In this document: positions 24,401 through 32,716 of the stretch, piece by piece
Numbering within the stretch: position 1 is the first letter of the stretch
Layout: every line of letters begins with the position of its first letter
NCBI GenBank assembly: GCA_017427545.1
Contig: JAFRSO010000046.1
Location: forward strand, 1 to 44,194
DNA: 44,194 bases
Direction: 5' to 3'
Source: Selenomonadaceae bacterium
GTDB taxonomy: Bacteria; Bacillota; Negativicutes; Selenomonadales; Selenomonadaceae
Program-made: the position numbers and the translations under genes
The notes under the pieces: model-generated
Seen by the model: only the letters and a program-made list of their open reading frames with translations
Told to the model about the DNA's origin: nothing
The model's database searches: none

Positions 24401-24691
24401 TTAAACCTCCAAAACTCTCGGTACTTTAAAATAACCGTCATCTTTAAGCGGAGCATTCGACAGGGCAAGTTCTCTGTCGAGTGACGGCTTAACTTTGTCA
24501 TCGCGGAAGACGTTTTGCATGGGCAGCGCGTAAGTTGTCGGCTCAATATTTGACGTGTCGAGTGATTGCAGATTTTCCACGTACGTCAAAATTTTGTTGA
24601 GTTGAAAGAGAACGTCTTCAGCCTCCTCATCGCGTATCCTAAGTCGCGACAAGCTCGCCACCGTTTTAATATCCTGTTCGCTTATCTTCAT
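24401..24691 (-). CDS. gatC: Glutamyl-tRNA(Gln) amidotransferase subunit C
   Basis: A small stabilising subunit of the GatCAB complex, 96 residues, of typical length. It begins MKISEQDIKTVASLSRLRI and contains LNKILTYVENLQSLDTSNIE, then AL-PM-NVFRDD and KVPRVLEV at the end, all hallmark GatC segments. ATG with AAAGGAG 6 bases upstream. Its last codons carry the ribosome site of the acetolactate decarboxylase, so that gene is translationally tied to gatC. Confidence 0.97.
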   Translation of the reverse strand: MKISEQDIKTVASLSRLRIRDEEAEDVLFQLNKILTYVENLQSLDTSNIEPTTYALPMQNVFRDDKVKPSLDRELALSNAPLKDDGYFKVPRVLEV

Positions 24692-24705
24692 AAAAATCTC
24701 CTTTC

Positions 24706-24792
24706 TTAGGAACTAGGAACTGGGAACTAGGAACTAGTTTTTACTATTCCCTAATCCCTACTAGTTCCTAGTTCCTAATTACTAGTTCCTAA
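24706..24792. repeat. Mosaic palindrome, TAGGAAC family
   Basis: Four TAGGAAC/TGGGAAC units, a TTTTTACTATTCCCTAATCC centre, then TAGTTCC units and TAATTACTAGTTCC. It contains the mreD stop codon (complement at 24789-24791) and lies just upstream of the gatC Shine-Dalgarno. Confidence 0.85.
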
Positions 24793-25280
24793 CGCCGTTT
24801 AGAGAATTCATTCAACGCCAAAACCAATCTGTGCACGGGATATGACAAGACCAGTTGCATTATCGCTGTCGGCCAAAAGTCGAACTTCATAAATTTTACC
24901 AAGTCGATTTGCCGCTCCAGCAAATATAAAAATCCTATCGTTATCGCGAAGTGCAAAGCCAGTGCGGGTATCGCGCTTACCACCGGCAATAGTGATTGCT
25001 CGCGGAAGAGGTTGACGGAAAATTTCCCGAAGATTAATCCAATCGTCATGTAGCTGAACATTGCCAGCCCGAAATAACTGCCCGTCGTAGCGTCCTGCAA
25101 AAGTCCCGCCATAAATCCGAAGAGTACTCCGCTTTCATGTCCGCGCAGAAATGCAACCGAAACTGTCAGCAGGAGCATTAAGTTTGTGCTGAAGCCGTCG
25201 AAGCTCAAATAAGTCAACAGCGACGTTTGCAGGGCATAACACAGGACAAGCAATATCGTCCACAGCCCGATAATCCTCAT
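24789..25280 (-). CDS. mreD: Rod shape-determining membrane protein MreD
   Basis: An inner-membrane component of the elongasome that works with MreB and MreC in lateral wall growth. The 163 residues form about five hydrophobic helices, with the MreD-type segments LLLTVSVAFLRGHESGVLFG and MAGLLQDATTGSYFGLAMFS. It overlaps mreC by 4 bases (ATGA), so the two are coupled. Confidence 0.93.
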   Translation of the reverse strand: MRIIGLWTILLVLCYALQTSLLTYLSFDGFSTNLMLLLTVSVAFLRGHESGVLFGFMAGLLQDATTGSYFGLAMFSYMTIGLIFGKFSVNLFREQSLLPVVSAIPALALHFAITIGFLYLLERQIDLVKFMKFDFWPTAIMQLVLSYPVHRLVLALNEFSKRR

Positions 25281-26332
25281 CTGGTATCCTCCTCAAGAGG
25301 CTGTTCAAGAGGTTGTCCCGCCTGCATTTGTGCCTGCTGAAGTTGTTGCTGTTGTGCGTCCAAAATTTGTTGCTGCGCGTCCTGAATTTGTTGTTGAGCC
25401 GCTTGAAGTTTTTCAGCTGTCTCATAAGGATCGGTTTCAGTGCCGGGAGTTTGTGGCGGCGGTTGAATAGGTTCGGGCGGTGCTTCCCTAGACGCCACGA
25501 TTACTGCAACGTCTTCAAGTTTTTGGAAGTCAACCGAAGTATCAATCACGCCGTACACCAACAGCCCGCCTTCCTCATTGTGAATGTCAACGATTTTTCC
25601 GACGACAAGCCCTTTCGGATATACTCCGCCGAATCCCGACGTAACAATCATATCGTCAACTTTAACGTCAGAATCTTTCGGGATATTCACCATGCGCGGG
25701 TGACTGGGATTTTTTATATCGCCCTCGACAATTCCCGCAACCCGTGATTCGGGACGCTGAATCAACGTTCCGACTGATGAGCGCGGGTCAATCAGCAGCT
25801 GAACTTTCGACGAATTTAAATCAGCCTCCATGACGTGTCCGACCAAACCCATTTCCGTCACGACCGCCATATTATTTGCCACACCGTCAAGGGTGCCGCG
25901 ATTAATTACAATCACGCTCGACCATGACGCCGATTCCCGACCGATAACACTTGCCGCAACCAAATCAAATTGAACTGCCGACTGCTTGTAGCCGAGTAAA
26001 TTTCTTAGCCGCTGATTTTCCGAAGCGTATTCACTCGCCGTCAAATTCTGCGCCCGCAAAAGTTCGACCTCCTCGCGCAGAAGTTTATTCTGTTCGTGAA
26101 GATGAGATATTTCCGTGACGGTATCTTTGATGAAGGCAAGCTGACTGCCCGCCCATGAAAATACCCGCTGAAACGGTGACATGATTGTCATTGCAACGCC
26201 GTTGGTTACCGTCGTATTAAATCTGCCGCGTGCCGCGAAGAATACACAACAAAATACGCTGACGAATACAAAAATCAGCGCGATAATTTTTTTGACTGAC
26301 TGCTTCTTTTCTTTGCGAACTTTATTGCTCAT
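25277..26332 (-). CDS. mreC: Rod shape-determining protein MreC with Gln-rich tail
   Basis: A bitopic periplasmic scaffold linking MreB, MreD and the PBP/RodA synthases. The 351 residues have an N-terminal transmembrane helix (about 14-32), a coiled coil (about 70-112, [18 protein letters not shown]) and the double beta-barrel domain ([20 protein letters not shown], then [18 protein letters not shown]). The last 70 residues are Pro-rich, then Gln-rich (repeated [12 protein letters not shown] units), which is longer than in classic MreC. ATGA overlap with mreB upstream and mreD downstream shows one operon. Confidence 0.95.
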   Translation of the reverse strand: MSNKVRKEKKQSVKKIIALIFVFVSVFCCVFFAARGRFNTTVTNGVAMTIMSPFQRVFSWAGSQLAFIKDTVTEISHLHEQNKLLREEVELLRAQNLTASEYASENQRLRNLLGYKQSAVQFDLVAASVIGRESASWSSVIVINRGTLDGVANNMAVVTEMGLVGHVMEADLNSSKVQLLIDPRSSVGTLIQRPESRVAGIVEGDIKNPSHPRMVNIPKDSDVKVDDMIVTSGFGGVYPKGLVVGKIVDIHNEEGGLLVYGVIDTSVDFQKLEDVAVIVASREAPPEPIQPPPQTPGTETDPYETAEKLQAAQQQIQDAQQQILDAQQQQLQQAQMQAGQPLEQPLEEDTR

Positions 26333-27369
26333 TGTCTCAGCTTTTTGGAAGTCATGACGACCCGCTTAAGCAAATTCATATTCTCAAGTGATTTACCGGT
26401 GCCTTCGCCCACGCAACTTAAAGCGTCGTCGGCAACGATAACCGGCATACCCGTTTCCTTTGAAATCAATTTGTCGAGGTTGGCAAGAAGTGCTCCGCCG
26501 CCGGTCATCATGATACCGTGATCCATGACATCAGCAGCTAATTCGGGAGGAGTCCTCTCAAGCGTACCTTTAACCGCGTCGACGATTTTAAATATCGGGT
26601 CGCCCAAAGCCTCGCGAATTTCACTTGATTTAACCTCAATCGTTTTCGGCAAGCCCGTCACCAAATCCCGCCCGCGTATCGCCATAGTTTTATCTTTATC
26701 GGGCGTGATGATTGCGGTGCCGATTTTGATTTTAATTTCCTCAGCAGTGCGCTCACCAATCATCAAGTTGTACATGCGTTTGATATGCTGGATAATTGAC
26801 GAGTCCATTTCGTCGCCGCCGATACGAATTGATTTGCTGACGACGATGCCACCGAGTGATATTACGGCAATTTCAGTTGTGCCGCCGCCGATATCGACGA
26901 CCATATTACCGGTTGCCTCTTCGACGGGAAGACCTGCGCCGATTGCAGCCGCCATTGGCTCCTCGATAAGATAAGCCTCACGTGCACCGGCTTGAGTTGC
27001 CGCGTCGATAACTGCGCGCTTCTCAACTTCCGTGACGCCTGAAGGAACTCCTACTACCACTCGCGGACGCACAAAAGATTTTGAATTCATTGCCTTGCGA
27101 ATAAAATATCTTAGCATTGCTTGCGTCACGTCGAAATCTGCAATGACGCCATCTTTGAGCGGACGAATCGCAATTATATTGCCGGGCGTGCGTCCAATCA
27201 TTTGCTTCGCCTCTTCACCCACGGCAAGTACTTCGCCCGTATCACTTTTTATCGCTACGACTGAAGGTTCACGCAGGACAATCCCACGACCCTTGACGTG
27301 CACGAGAGTATTCGCCGTTCCCAAGTCGATTCCCATGTCGTGTGATAAACCGCCAAAAAAACTCCACAT
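26329..27369 (-). CDS. mreB: Rod shape-determining actin homologue MreB
   Basis: A cytoskeletal ATPase that organises wall elongation. The 346 residues have the actin-fold phosphate loop [34 protein letters not shown], the second phosphate loop [20 protein letters not shown], and [13 protein letters not shown] near the end. ATG with GGGAG about 11 bases upstream. It is the first gene of mreBCD, with a promoter at 27424-27451, and is divergent from galE. Confidence 0.97.
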   Translation of the reverse strand: MWSFFGGLSHDMGIDLGTANTLVHVKGRGIVLREPSVVAIKSDTGEVLAVGEEAKQMIGRTPGNIIAIRPLKDGVIADFDVTQAMLRYFIRKAMNSKSFVRPRVVVGVPSGVTEVEKRAVIDAATQAGAREAYLIEEPMAAAIGAGLPVEEATGNMVVDIGGGTTEIAVISLGGIVVSKSIRIGGDEMDSSIIQHIKRMYNLMIGERTAEEIKIKIGTAIITPDKDKTMAIRGRDLVTGLPKTIEVKSSEIREALGDPIFKIVDAVKGTLERTPPELAADVMDHGIMMTGGGALLANLDKLISKETGMPVIVADDALSCVGEGTGKSLENMNLLKRVVMTSKKLRQ

Positions 27370-27423
27370 CTATCAGGTTGCTCCCTTCTTTGATTAGAAA
27401 ATTTGCCTGCGCTAAGCGAAAAT

Positions 27424-27451
27424 ATTTTATCATACTTTTTACACTTTGCAA
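27424..27451 (-). promoter_or_regulatory. Promoter of mreBCD
   Basis: On the minus strand TTGCAA (27446-27451), 16-base spacer, TAAAAT (27424-27429), about 55 bases upstream of the mreB start. Confidence 0.55.
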
Positions 27452-27478
27452 TACGGCTTTTAAAAAGTTGCGTGGTTT

Positions 27479-27638
27479 CATACTTTCTTTCAGCGAAGAA
27501 AGAAAGTATGCAAAGAAATTCGCCTCGCAGGGGCGTTAGTCCTCGTGAATTCAACGTTAAGATTGCCCGAAGGCGTGAGTTGCCCGCAGACTTCGCATCA
27601 CGCTCAGTGCGCGGGCTTAGCCGTCATCCTTGACGGCT
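27479..27638. repeat. Composite stem-loop element, copy A (upstream of galE)
   Basis: It starts with a perfect 13-base stem (CATACTTTCTTTC / GAAAGAAAGTATG, loop AGCGAA, 27479-27510). It continues with CCTCGCAGGGGC and GTGCGCGGGC, and ends with a 7-base stem AGCCGTC-ATCCTT-GACGGCT (27619-27638). The same order of parts recurs downstream of galE at 28784-28959. The region 27370-27732 holds no gene beyond this element and the two promoters. Confidence 0.7.
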
Positions 27639-27675
27639 CCAAAGTTCGATAATCTTTTCGATATAAATTTTTACG

Positions 27676-27703
27676 TTGACAAAAATTTTTGCTGTGATAA
27701 ATT
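27676..27703 (+). promoter_or_regulatory. Promoter of galE
   Basis: TTGACA (27676-27681), 16-base spacer, TAAATT (27698-27703). The -35 is perfect and the -10 matches 4 of 6. The start codon is about 30 bases downstream, after GAGAGGAG. Confidence 0.55.
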
Positions 27704-27732
27704 TAGCAAAAACTTTCGAGAGGAGTAATTAA

Positions 27733-28722
27733 ATGTCAATTTTGGTTTGCGGAGGAGCCGGCTATATCGGTTCACATACGGTAAGAGAACTTTTGACGGC
27801 GGGTGAAGAAGTCATAATCGCCGACAATCTTTCCACGGGGCACAAGGCCTCAATCAATCCCGCCGTGAAATTTTACGAGTGCGACATCAGAGACAAGTCC
27901 GCGCTCAAAAAAATTTTCGCAGAAAATAAAATTGAAGCTGTCTTTCACTTCGCGGCATTTATCGAGGCGGGCGAAAGTGTCAAACTTCCGCTGAAATATT
28001 TTAACAACAACGTCTACGGTATGCAAATTTTGCTTGAGGCAATGACGGAGTGCGGCGTTGACAAAATTATTTTCAGTTCAAGCGCGGCGGTTTACGGTGA
28101 GCCGGAACGTATTCCGATTGATGAGGGCGACGCGACTTTCCCCGTCAACCCTTACGGTGATTCAAAGTTGATTATGGAAATTATGATGCGTCGAGTCAGT
28201 GCCGCGCAAGGCGTCCGCTTCGTCAGCTTGAGATATTTTAATGCCAGCGGCGCAAGTGTTGACGGTTCAATCGGCGAGGATCATCACCCCGAAAGTCATT
28301 TGATTCCGCTGATTTTGCAAGTGCCCTTAGGTAAGCGCGACCACATTACGGTTTTCGGCACCGACTATCCCACGCCCGACGGCACTTGTATCCGCGATTA
28401 TATTCACGTCCTTGACCTTGCCAACGCTCACATTTGCGCCCTGAATTATCTTCGCAACGGCGGCGAATCAAATTTTTTCAACCTCGGCACGGGGCATGGT
28501 TTTTCGGTTAAGGAAATTATTGACGCGGCGGAAAAAGTTACGGGCTTGAAAATCAAAACTGAACTTGGAGCGCGTCGACCGGGTGATCCTGCAAGATTGA
28601 TTGCGTCCGGTGAAAAGGCTCGGAGGATTTTAAATTGGACGCCGCGTTTTGATGACGTGGAAAAAATTATCGCGACGGCGTGGAATTGGCACAAGTCACA
28701 CCCGCAAGGCTATGGTGAGTGA
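27733..28722 (+). CDS. galE: UDP-glucose 4-epimerase
   Basis: Interconverts UDP-glucose and UDP-galactose for surface polysaccharide and galactose use. The 329-residue SDR has the NAD-binding GGAGYIGSHT at about residues 6-15, the family segments IADNLSTGH and HFAAFIEAGESV, the catalytic NPYGDSK (Tyr-x3-Lys), and YFNASGA. C-terminal GARRPGDPARLIAS is typical of GalE. AGAGGAG lies 8 bases before the ATG. It stands alone between two copies of a composite stem-loop element. Confidence 0.95.
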   Translation: MSILVCGGAGYIGSHTVRELLTAGEEVIIADNLSTGHKASINPAVKFYECDIRDKSALKKIFAENKIEAVFHFAAFIEAGESVKLPLKYFNNNVYGMQILLEAMTECGVDKIIFSSSAAVYGEPERIPIDEGDATFPVNPYGDSKLIMEIMMRRVSAAQGVRFVSLRYFNASGASVDGSIGEDHHPESHLIPLILQVPLGKRDHITVFGTDYPTPDGTCIRDYIHVLDLANAHICALNYLRNGGESNFFNLGTGHGFSVKEIIDAAEKVTGLKIKTELGARRPGDPARLIASGEKARRILNWTPRFDDVEKIIATAWNWHKSHPQGYGE

Positions 28723-28783
28723 TTAGTGGTTAGGTAGAGCAGAATAACTATTCCGTAGCGGGTAATGACTTTTATGTTTAAAT

Positions 28784-28959
28784 CTACTTTTTCTTTGCGT
28801 GTCCAAAGAAAAAGTAGCAAAAAGAAAGGACACCTCGCAAGGGCTTATTCAATTAGGAATGTGGAATTTGGAATGAGGAATGAAAAAATAATTCCTAACT
28901 CCTAATTCCTAATTCCTAATTAAAAAAGTGCGCGGGCGGAGCCGTCTTCCTTGACGGCT
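28784..28959. repeat. Composite stem-loop element, copy B (downstream of galE)
   Basis: A perfect 14-base stem CTACTTTTTCTTTG / CAAAGAAAAAGTAG with loop CGTGTC (28784-28817), then CCTCGCAAGGGC, and at the end GTGCGCGGGC plus AGCCGTC-TTCCTT-GACGGCT (28940-28959). A TAGGAAT-type mosaic palindrome splits this copy in the middle. Confidence 0.7.
28851..28926. repeat. Mosaic palindrome, TAGGAAT/GGAATGA family
   Basis: Left arm AATTAGGAATGTGGAATTTG and GAATGAGGAATGA, loop AAAAAATA, right arm ATTCCTAACTCCTAATTCCT and onward. It lies inside copy B of the composite element, so it arrived after that element. Confidence 0.8.
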
Positions 28960-28967
28960 TCAAAAAA

Positions 28968-29000
28968 ACTTGTTCCTTGTTCCCTAATCCCTGTTCCCTA
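28968..29000. repeat. Half-element, CTTGTTCC/CCCTAATC units
   Basis: CTTGTTCCTTGTTCCCTAAT and onward, a right-arm-only repeat that ends 1 base before the AAAGGAG of the HAD gene. Confidence 0.7.
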
Positions 29001-29016
29001 CAAAGGAGTTTGAATC

Positions 29017-29814
29017 ATGATAAAAATAATTCTTTCCGACATTGACGGCACATTCCTCAAGGACGACAAAAATTTTACCGACCTGCACGCCCAAGCACTT
29101 AAATCAGTCGTCGCCAAAGGTCTGCAATTCGTCTTCGTATCGGCGCGTATGCCCGAAGCCATTTACCCGATAACCGACAAAATCGGCATGAATCACACGC
29201 CCGTTATCAGCTACGGCGGCGGACTGGTTTTGACGGCTGATGAGGAAATCATTTTCGACAAAAAAATTTCCGCCGAAGATGCGGAAGGAATTTTGGCGGC
29301 GATGAGTCATTGGCAGGACATCACGATAAATTATTACGCGGGGCGTCGATGGTTCGTTGAGGCGATTGACGGCCGCGTTCAATTTGAAATGGACATTACC
29401 GGCGCGAAGGCTGAAGTTAAAAATTTCGGCGCGCTGTTGAGCGAAAAAATTTTCCCGAACAAAATTATGGTTATCTGTGAACCGCCGACTTGTGAGGAAA
29501 TGGAACGCGAGCTTGGCAGAAAATTTCCCGCGCTGAACGTCGTCCGAAGTGCACCTTATCTTTTGGAAGTCATGGACAAAAGCGTTTCAAAGGCTACGGG
29601 CATTGAAGTTTTGCTCAAGCATTACGGCTTCACGGTTGACGAGGCGATTGCGTTCGGCGACAACTACAATGATACCGAAATGCTCAAACTCATTCCGCAA
29701 AGTGTGGTTATGGCAAATGCTCCCGACGCCGTAAAAAAATTAGCCGCCTGCGTCACTGATTCAAACGCTGACAGCGGTATTTACACTTACTTGGTTAAAG
29801 TTGGCGTCATTTAG
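29017..29814 (+). CDS. Cof-type HAD-IIB phosphatase
   Basis: The 265-residue hydrolase has motif I LSDIDGTFLKDD (Asp8, Asp10), motif II VSARM, a C2B cap, a motif III Lys in DKSVSKATGIEVLL, and motif IV AFGDNYNDTEML. This subfamily dephosphorylates sugar phosphates, FMN or other small phosphoesters; the substrate is not readable from sequence. AAAGGAG lies 8 bases before the ATG. It is convergent with the glycosyltransferase, with a mosaic palindrome between the two ends. Confidence 0.92.
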   Translation: MIKIILSDIDGTFLKDDKNFTDLHAQALKSVVAKGLQFVFVSARMPEAIYPITDKIGMNHTPVISYGGGLVLTADEEIIFDKKISAEDAEGILAAMSHWQDITINYYAGRRWFVEAIDGRVQFEMDITGAKAEVKNFGALLSEKIFPNKIMVICEPPTCEEMERELGRKFPALNVVRSAPYLLEVMDKSVSKATGIEVLLKHYGFTVDEAIAFGDNYNDTEMLKLIPQSVVMANAPDAVKKLAACVTDSNADSGIYTYLVKVGVI

Positions 29815-29871
29815 TTAGGAACTAGGAACTAGAAAACTAATCCCTACTAGTTCCTAATTACTAGTTCCTAA
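29814..29871. repeat. Mosaic palindrome between convergent genes
   Basis: TTAGGAACTAGGAACTAGAA and onward, then ACTAATCCCTACTAGTTCCT and CTAGTTCC. It shows that the elements also occupy convergent gaps, where no ribosome site is needed; a terminator role is possible here. Confidence 0.85.
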
Positions 29872-29874
29872 TTT

Positions 29875-31128
29875 TTAATACGTTCTTTTCTTGACGAAAT
29901 CATCATAGCTCATTGACCGCGTATGCTTAGTGTGCGCCCATTCATGTTCGTTGCGATGTATGAATCCCAAGAAAATTATCGGTATCCACGAATAAATGAA
30001 CAGCGGGTAAAACAGCAGATACCACCACGACTTGAGCTTGGCGCGAACTTTGACGAGAATTATCATCGGCAGGACGTATTGCGCAATCATTATCACCATT
30101 AAAATTTGTGACGGCAGGACGGAATAAATATTCGTGTAAAGCGTGCCGACCGCCAGTTGAATATAACTCATTAAAAAGAAAAATGACGACAGCATTAAAA
30201 AATGCGGCTGCAGGAGGTACAGGCAACCGTCCCACATGCGAATATCTTTGCGACGCCAACCCTCACGGAGCATTTTCGGGATAAACCGATGCGCCACATC
30301 GAATTGACCTTGCGCCCAACGCTTACGCTGCGTCCACGACTGCGCGAACGTCAAAGGCTTCTCGTCATAAACAATCGCGTCATGTGCCCAAGTAGTCTTC
30401 AAACCTTCGGCCAGTGACTTCATCGTAAATTCCATGTCTTCAGTCAGACAAGTTGCGCGCCAGCCGTATTTTTTGAGCACGTCAATAGTAATGCACATGC
30501 CCGTGCCGCCCAAAACTGCCGACAATCCCAGATTCGTTTTGGCAAGATGACTGACATAATCAATCGTCCAAAAAGCAATGGCGAATGTCCCCGAAACCCA
30601 CGTATCGTAAGGATTTTTTGCGTCCAGGAAGCCTTGAATAATTTTGTCACCTTTGCAGAGGCGATTGTTCATCTCCATTAAAAATTGCGGGTGAACGAGG
30701 TTATCTGCGTCGAAAACTGCAACCGCGTCATAAACCTTGCCGGTCTTCTCCATCTCAAAAAGCCTTGCAAACATCCATTCCATCGCAAAGCCCTTGGATT
30801 TTTTAGTCTCGTCAATGCGGCGGCAGACAATCGCGCCGGCATTTGCGGCAATTTCGGCGGTATTGTCGGTGCAGTTGTCGGCGATAACGTAAATGTCGTA
30901 GAGTTCGGCGGGATAATCCAGCGACTTCAAATTTTTGATTAGCGGTTCGATAACTGCGCTTTCATTGTGAGCGGCAACAATCACGGCAAATTTTTTTTGC
31001 GGAGTTTTAATCTTGACTTCCTTGCGTCGCCACATACCGCAGAAGCCGATTAAACATAAGTAAAACGTGAACATGAACAGCACGGCTTGAATCGGAACCA
31101 TTATTACGTCGAGCGGGTAGTTAAACAT
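29875..31128 (-). CDS. Membrane-bound processive family 2 glycosyltransferase
   Basis: The 417-residue enzyme is of the cellulose/hyaluronan-synthase-like type. An N-terminal membrane helix (about 10-32) is followed by a GT-A domain: VIVAAHNESAVIEPLI, IADNCTDNT, the DxD-type VFDADN, the acceptor region CLTEDMEF with the catalytic ED, and QRKRWAQGQF (Q-x-x-R-W). Three C-terminal membrane helices follow. It probably builds a cell-surface or exported polysaccharide; the sugar is unknown. Start ATG 31128 with AGG upstream; the gene stands alone, divergent from the LysE gene. Confidence 0.9.
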   Translation of the reverse strand: MFNYPLDVIMVPIQAVLFMFTFYLCLIGFCGMWRRKEVKIKTPQKKFAVIVAAHNESAVIEPLIKNLKSLDYPAELYDIYVIADNCTDNTAEIAANAGAIVCRRIDETKKSKGFAMEWMFARLFEMEKTGKVYDAVAVFDADNLVHPQFLMEMNNRLCKGDKIIQGFLDAKNPYDTWVSGTFAIAFWTIDYVSHLAKTNLGLSAVLGGTGMCITIDVLKKYGWRATCLTEDMEFTMKSLAEGLKTTWAHDAIVYDEKPLTFAQSWTQRKRWAQGQFDVAHRFIPKMLREGWRRKDIRMWDGCLYLLQPHFLMLSSFFFLMSYIQLAVGTLYTNIYSVLPSQILMVIMIAQYVLPMIILVKVRAKLKSWWYLLFYPLFIYSWIPIIFLGFIHRNEHEWAHTKHTRSMSYDDFVKKRTY

Positions 31129-31189
31129 CTTTCAACCTAATTTCAAGATTTTTTGCAATACTAACTGCCCGCGCCTTGATTGTCAAGCG

Positions 31190-31260
31190 ATTAGGGAACA
31201 GGGAACTGGGAACAGGGATTAGGTTTTACTGCTCCCTGTTCCCTAGCCCTAATCCCTAAT
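31190..31260. repeat. Mosaic palindrome, AGGGAAC family
   Basis: Units AGGGAACAGGGAACTGGGAA and onward, loop GGTTTTACTG, right arm CTCCCTGTTCCCTAGCCCTA and onward. It ends directly at the AGGAGGTG of the LysE gene. Confidence 0.85.
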
Positions 31261-31275
31261 CAGGAGGTGTTTTGA

Positions 31276-31902
31276 TTGGAAGGCTCAACCTTCGGATATT
31301 TTTTAATGGCGTCGATTTTACTTACACTCGCGCCCGGCCCCGACATTTTATATTTGCTGACGAAAAGTTTATCTGACGGCACAAAGGCGGGAATAATTTT
31401 GGCTTGCGGACTGGTAAGCGGAATCATCTTCCACACGACGCTTGTCATGGTAGGAGTCGCGGCGTTGATAAAATCTTCGGCAACGGCAATGCTCCTGCTG
31501 AAAATTTTCGGCGCGGCATATCTTTTATTTCTGGCGTTCGGAGCATTTAAATCAGCGCGGGCAAATAAAAAAATTTCACTGTCGCGGGCGGACAAAAGAT
31601 TTTCTTCGGCGGCACTTTATAAACGCGGCGTCTTGATGAATGTCCTCAACCCGAAAGTGTTATTATTCTTCCTGGCATTTTTACCGCAATTCGTCAAGGT
31701 ATCGAGTTCGGGCGCAAGCTTGACGATTTTATTTTTGGGCGTCGTATTTGCAGCACAGGCTCTGATAATTTTTTCTATCGTGGCGATTTTTGCGGGGCGT
31801 GTGAGAAATTTACTTCTGCGCAAAAAAAATATCGGCCGAATCTTAAATTTCGTGGAAGCAGCCGTCCTTGCATTGATTGCCGTAACTTTGATTCTGTTTT
31901 GA
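31276..31902 (+). CDS. LysE/RhtB-family amino-acid exporter
   Basis: The 208-residue membrane protein has six predicted helices. The family opening LLTLAPGPDILYLL is clear, followed by GIILACGLVSGIIFHTTLVM and the second signature RGVLMNVLNPKVLLFFLAFL. It exports amino acids or related compounds; the substrate is unknown. The start is TTG, 6 bases after AGGAGGTG. Confidence 0.92.
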   Translation: MEGSTFGYFLMASILLTLAPGPDILYLLTKSLSDGTKAGIILACGLVSGIIFHTTLVMVGVAALIKSSATAMLLLKIFGAAYLLFLAFGAFKSARANKKISLSRADKRFSSAALYKRGVLMNVLNPKVLLFFLAFLPQFVKVSSSGASLTILFLGVVFAAQALIIFSIVAIFAGRVRNLLLRKKNIGRILNFVEAAVLALIAVTLILF

Positions 31903-31904
31903 TT

Positions 31905-31983
31905 GTAGGAACTAGGAACCAGGAACTAGGAACTAGAAAACTAATCCCTACTAGTTCCTAGTTCCTAATTACTAGTTCCTAAC
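31905..31983. repeat. Mosaic palindrome, TAGGAAC family
   Basis: Four TAGGAAC-type units, an AAAACTAATCCCTAC centre and three CTAGTTCC-type units. It is nearly the same as the element at 29814-29871 but longer by two units per arm. Confidence 0.85.
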
Positions 31984-31988
31984 TATCA

Positions 31989-32017
31989 TTGCGCTTGTAT
32001 AAATTAAATGATAAAAT
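31989..32017 (+). promoter_or_regulatory. Promoter of the Uma2-family gene
   Basis: TTGCGC (31989-31994), 17-base spacer, TAAAAT (32012-32017). A half-element of CCCTAATC units (32033-32062) follows in the leader, up to the AAGGAG. Confidence 0.5.
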
Positions 32018-32032
32018 CAGATATCAAATTTC

Positions 32033-32062
32033 TACTCCCCGTTCCCTAGCCCTAATCCCTAA
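32033..32062 (+). repeat. Half-element of CCCTAATC units in the Uma2 leader
   Basis: CCCCGTTCCCTAGCCCTAAT and onward, one arm only, ending at the AAGGAG of the Uma2 gene. Confidence 0.65.
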
Positions 32063-32075
32063 GGAGATGATTTAA

Positions 32076-32657
32076 ATGTTGAGCGATATTCGGAATGATT
32101 ACGAGATTATTGAGGGGGTAAAATTCATGTCACCGAGTCCCGGTTGGGGTCATGTTAATGTTACGGCTAATTTGGTTACAATTATCAATGGCTACGCGAG
32201 AATAAACAAACTGGGCGTTGCTATTGCGGATAATTTTGACGTTCACTTTCCCGACGGAAGTCTTTTTCGACCGGATTTTATTTTCGTCAGCGCGGAAAAA
32301 GCCAAATCGCTCTTTGAAAACGAAAATGCGACTCTGCACGGCGTGCCCGACATGGTTGCAGAAATTTTTTCACGTTCGACGATGAAACGCGACATCGGCA
32401 TAAAAAAAGACGTTTACGAACGTAACGGCGTGCGCGAATATTGGATTATCGACCCGTGGAGCGAATATATTCAAGTTTATCTCCTTAATGACGGCAAATA
32501 TAAACTCGACAACGTTTATCAAAACTACAGCGATGATGAATTGTCCGAACTGACTGATGAAGAGCGCGCTGAAGTTGAATTGGAAGTGCCCGTTGCAGTT
32601 TTGGACGGCTTTAAAGTCAAGATTAGAAATATTTTCGGCTGGTACTTTGAAAGTTAG
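32076..32657 (+). CDS. Uma2-family (DUF820) putative endonuclease
   Basis: The 193-residue protein belongs to the PD-(D/E)xK-like Uma2 family, common in cyanobacteria and some Firmicutes but with no settled function. The core shows FRPDFIFVSAE, DMVAEIFSRST (Asp and Glu of the active site), KKDVYERNGVREYWIIDP and a C-terminal VAVLDGFKV. The N-terminus starts YEIIEGVKFMSPSP, as is usual. The acidic stretch YSDDELSELTDEERAEVE is an insertion near the end. Its own promoter is upstream and no methylase is near, so a classical restriction role is unlikely. Confidence 0.85.
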   Translation: MLSDIRNDYEIIEGVKFMSPSPGWGHVNVTANLVTIINGYARINKLGVAIADNFDVHFPDGSLFRPDFIFVSAEKAKSLFENENATLHGVPDMVAEIFSRSTMKRDIGIKKDVYERNGVREYWIIDPWSEYIQVYLLNDGKYKLDNVYQNYSDDELSELTDEERAEVELEVPVAVLDGFKVKIRNIFGWYFES

Positions 32658-32715
32658 GAGTGAGGAGATAGGAGTTTAAAAACCTGTTCCCTGTTCCCTA
32701 ATCCCTGTTCCCTAT
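32654..32715. repeat. Mosaic palindrome abutting the nagA start codon
   Basis: Left arm AGTTAGGAGTGAGGAGATAG and onward, loop TTTAAAAAC, right arm CTGTTCCCTGTTCCCTAATC and onward. Unlike the other elements it runs to 1 base from the ATG, leaving no Shine-Dalgarno between. Confidence 0.8.
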
Positions 32716-32716
32716 C

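Noticed and set aside
27479..28959. Insertion sequence pair forming a transposon around galE
   Set aside because: No transposase or target-site duplication is visible; only direct copies of a short stem-loop element are seen.
32076..32657. Restriction-modification system around the Uma2 gene
   Set aside because: No methyltransferase or specificity gene is adjacent, and Uma2 proteins usually occur singly.
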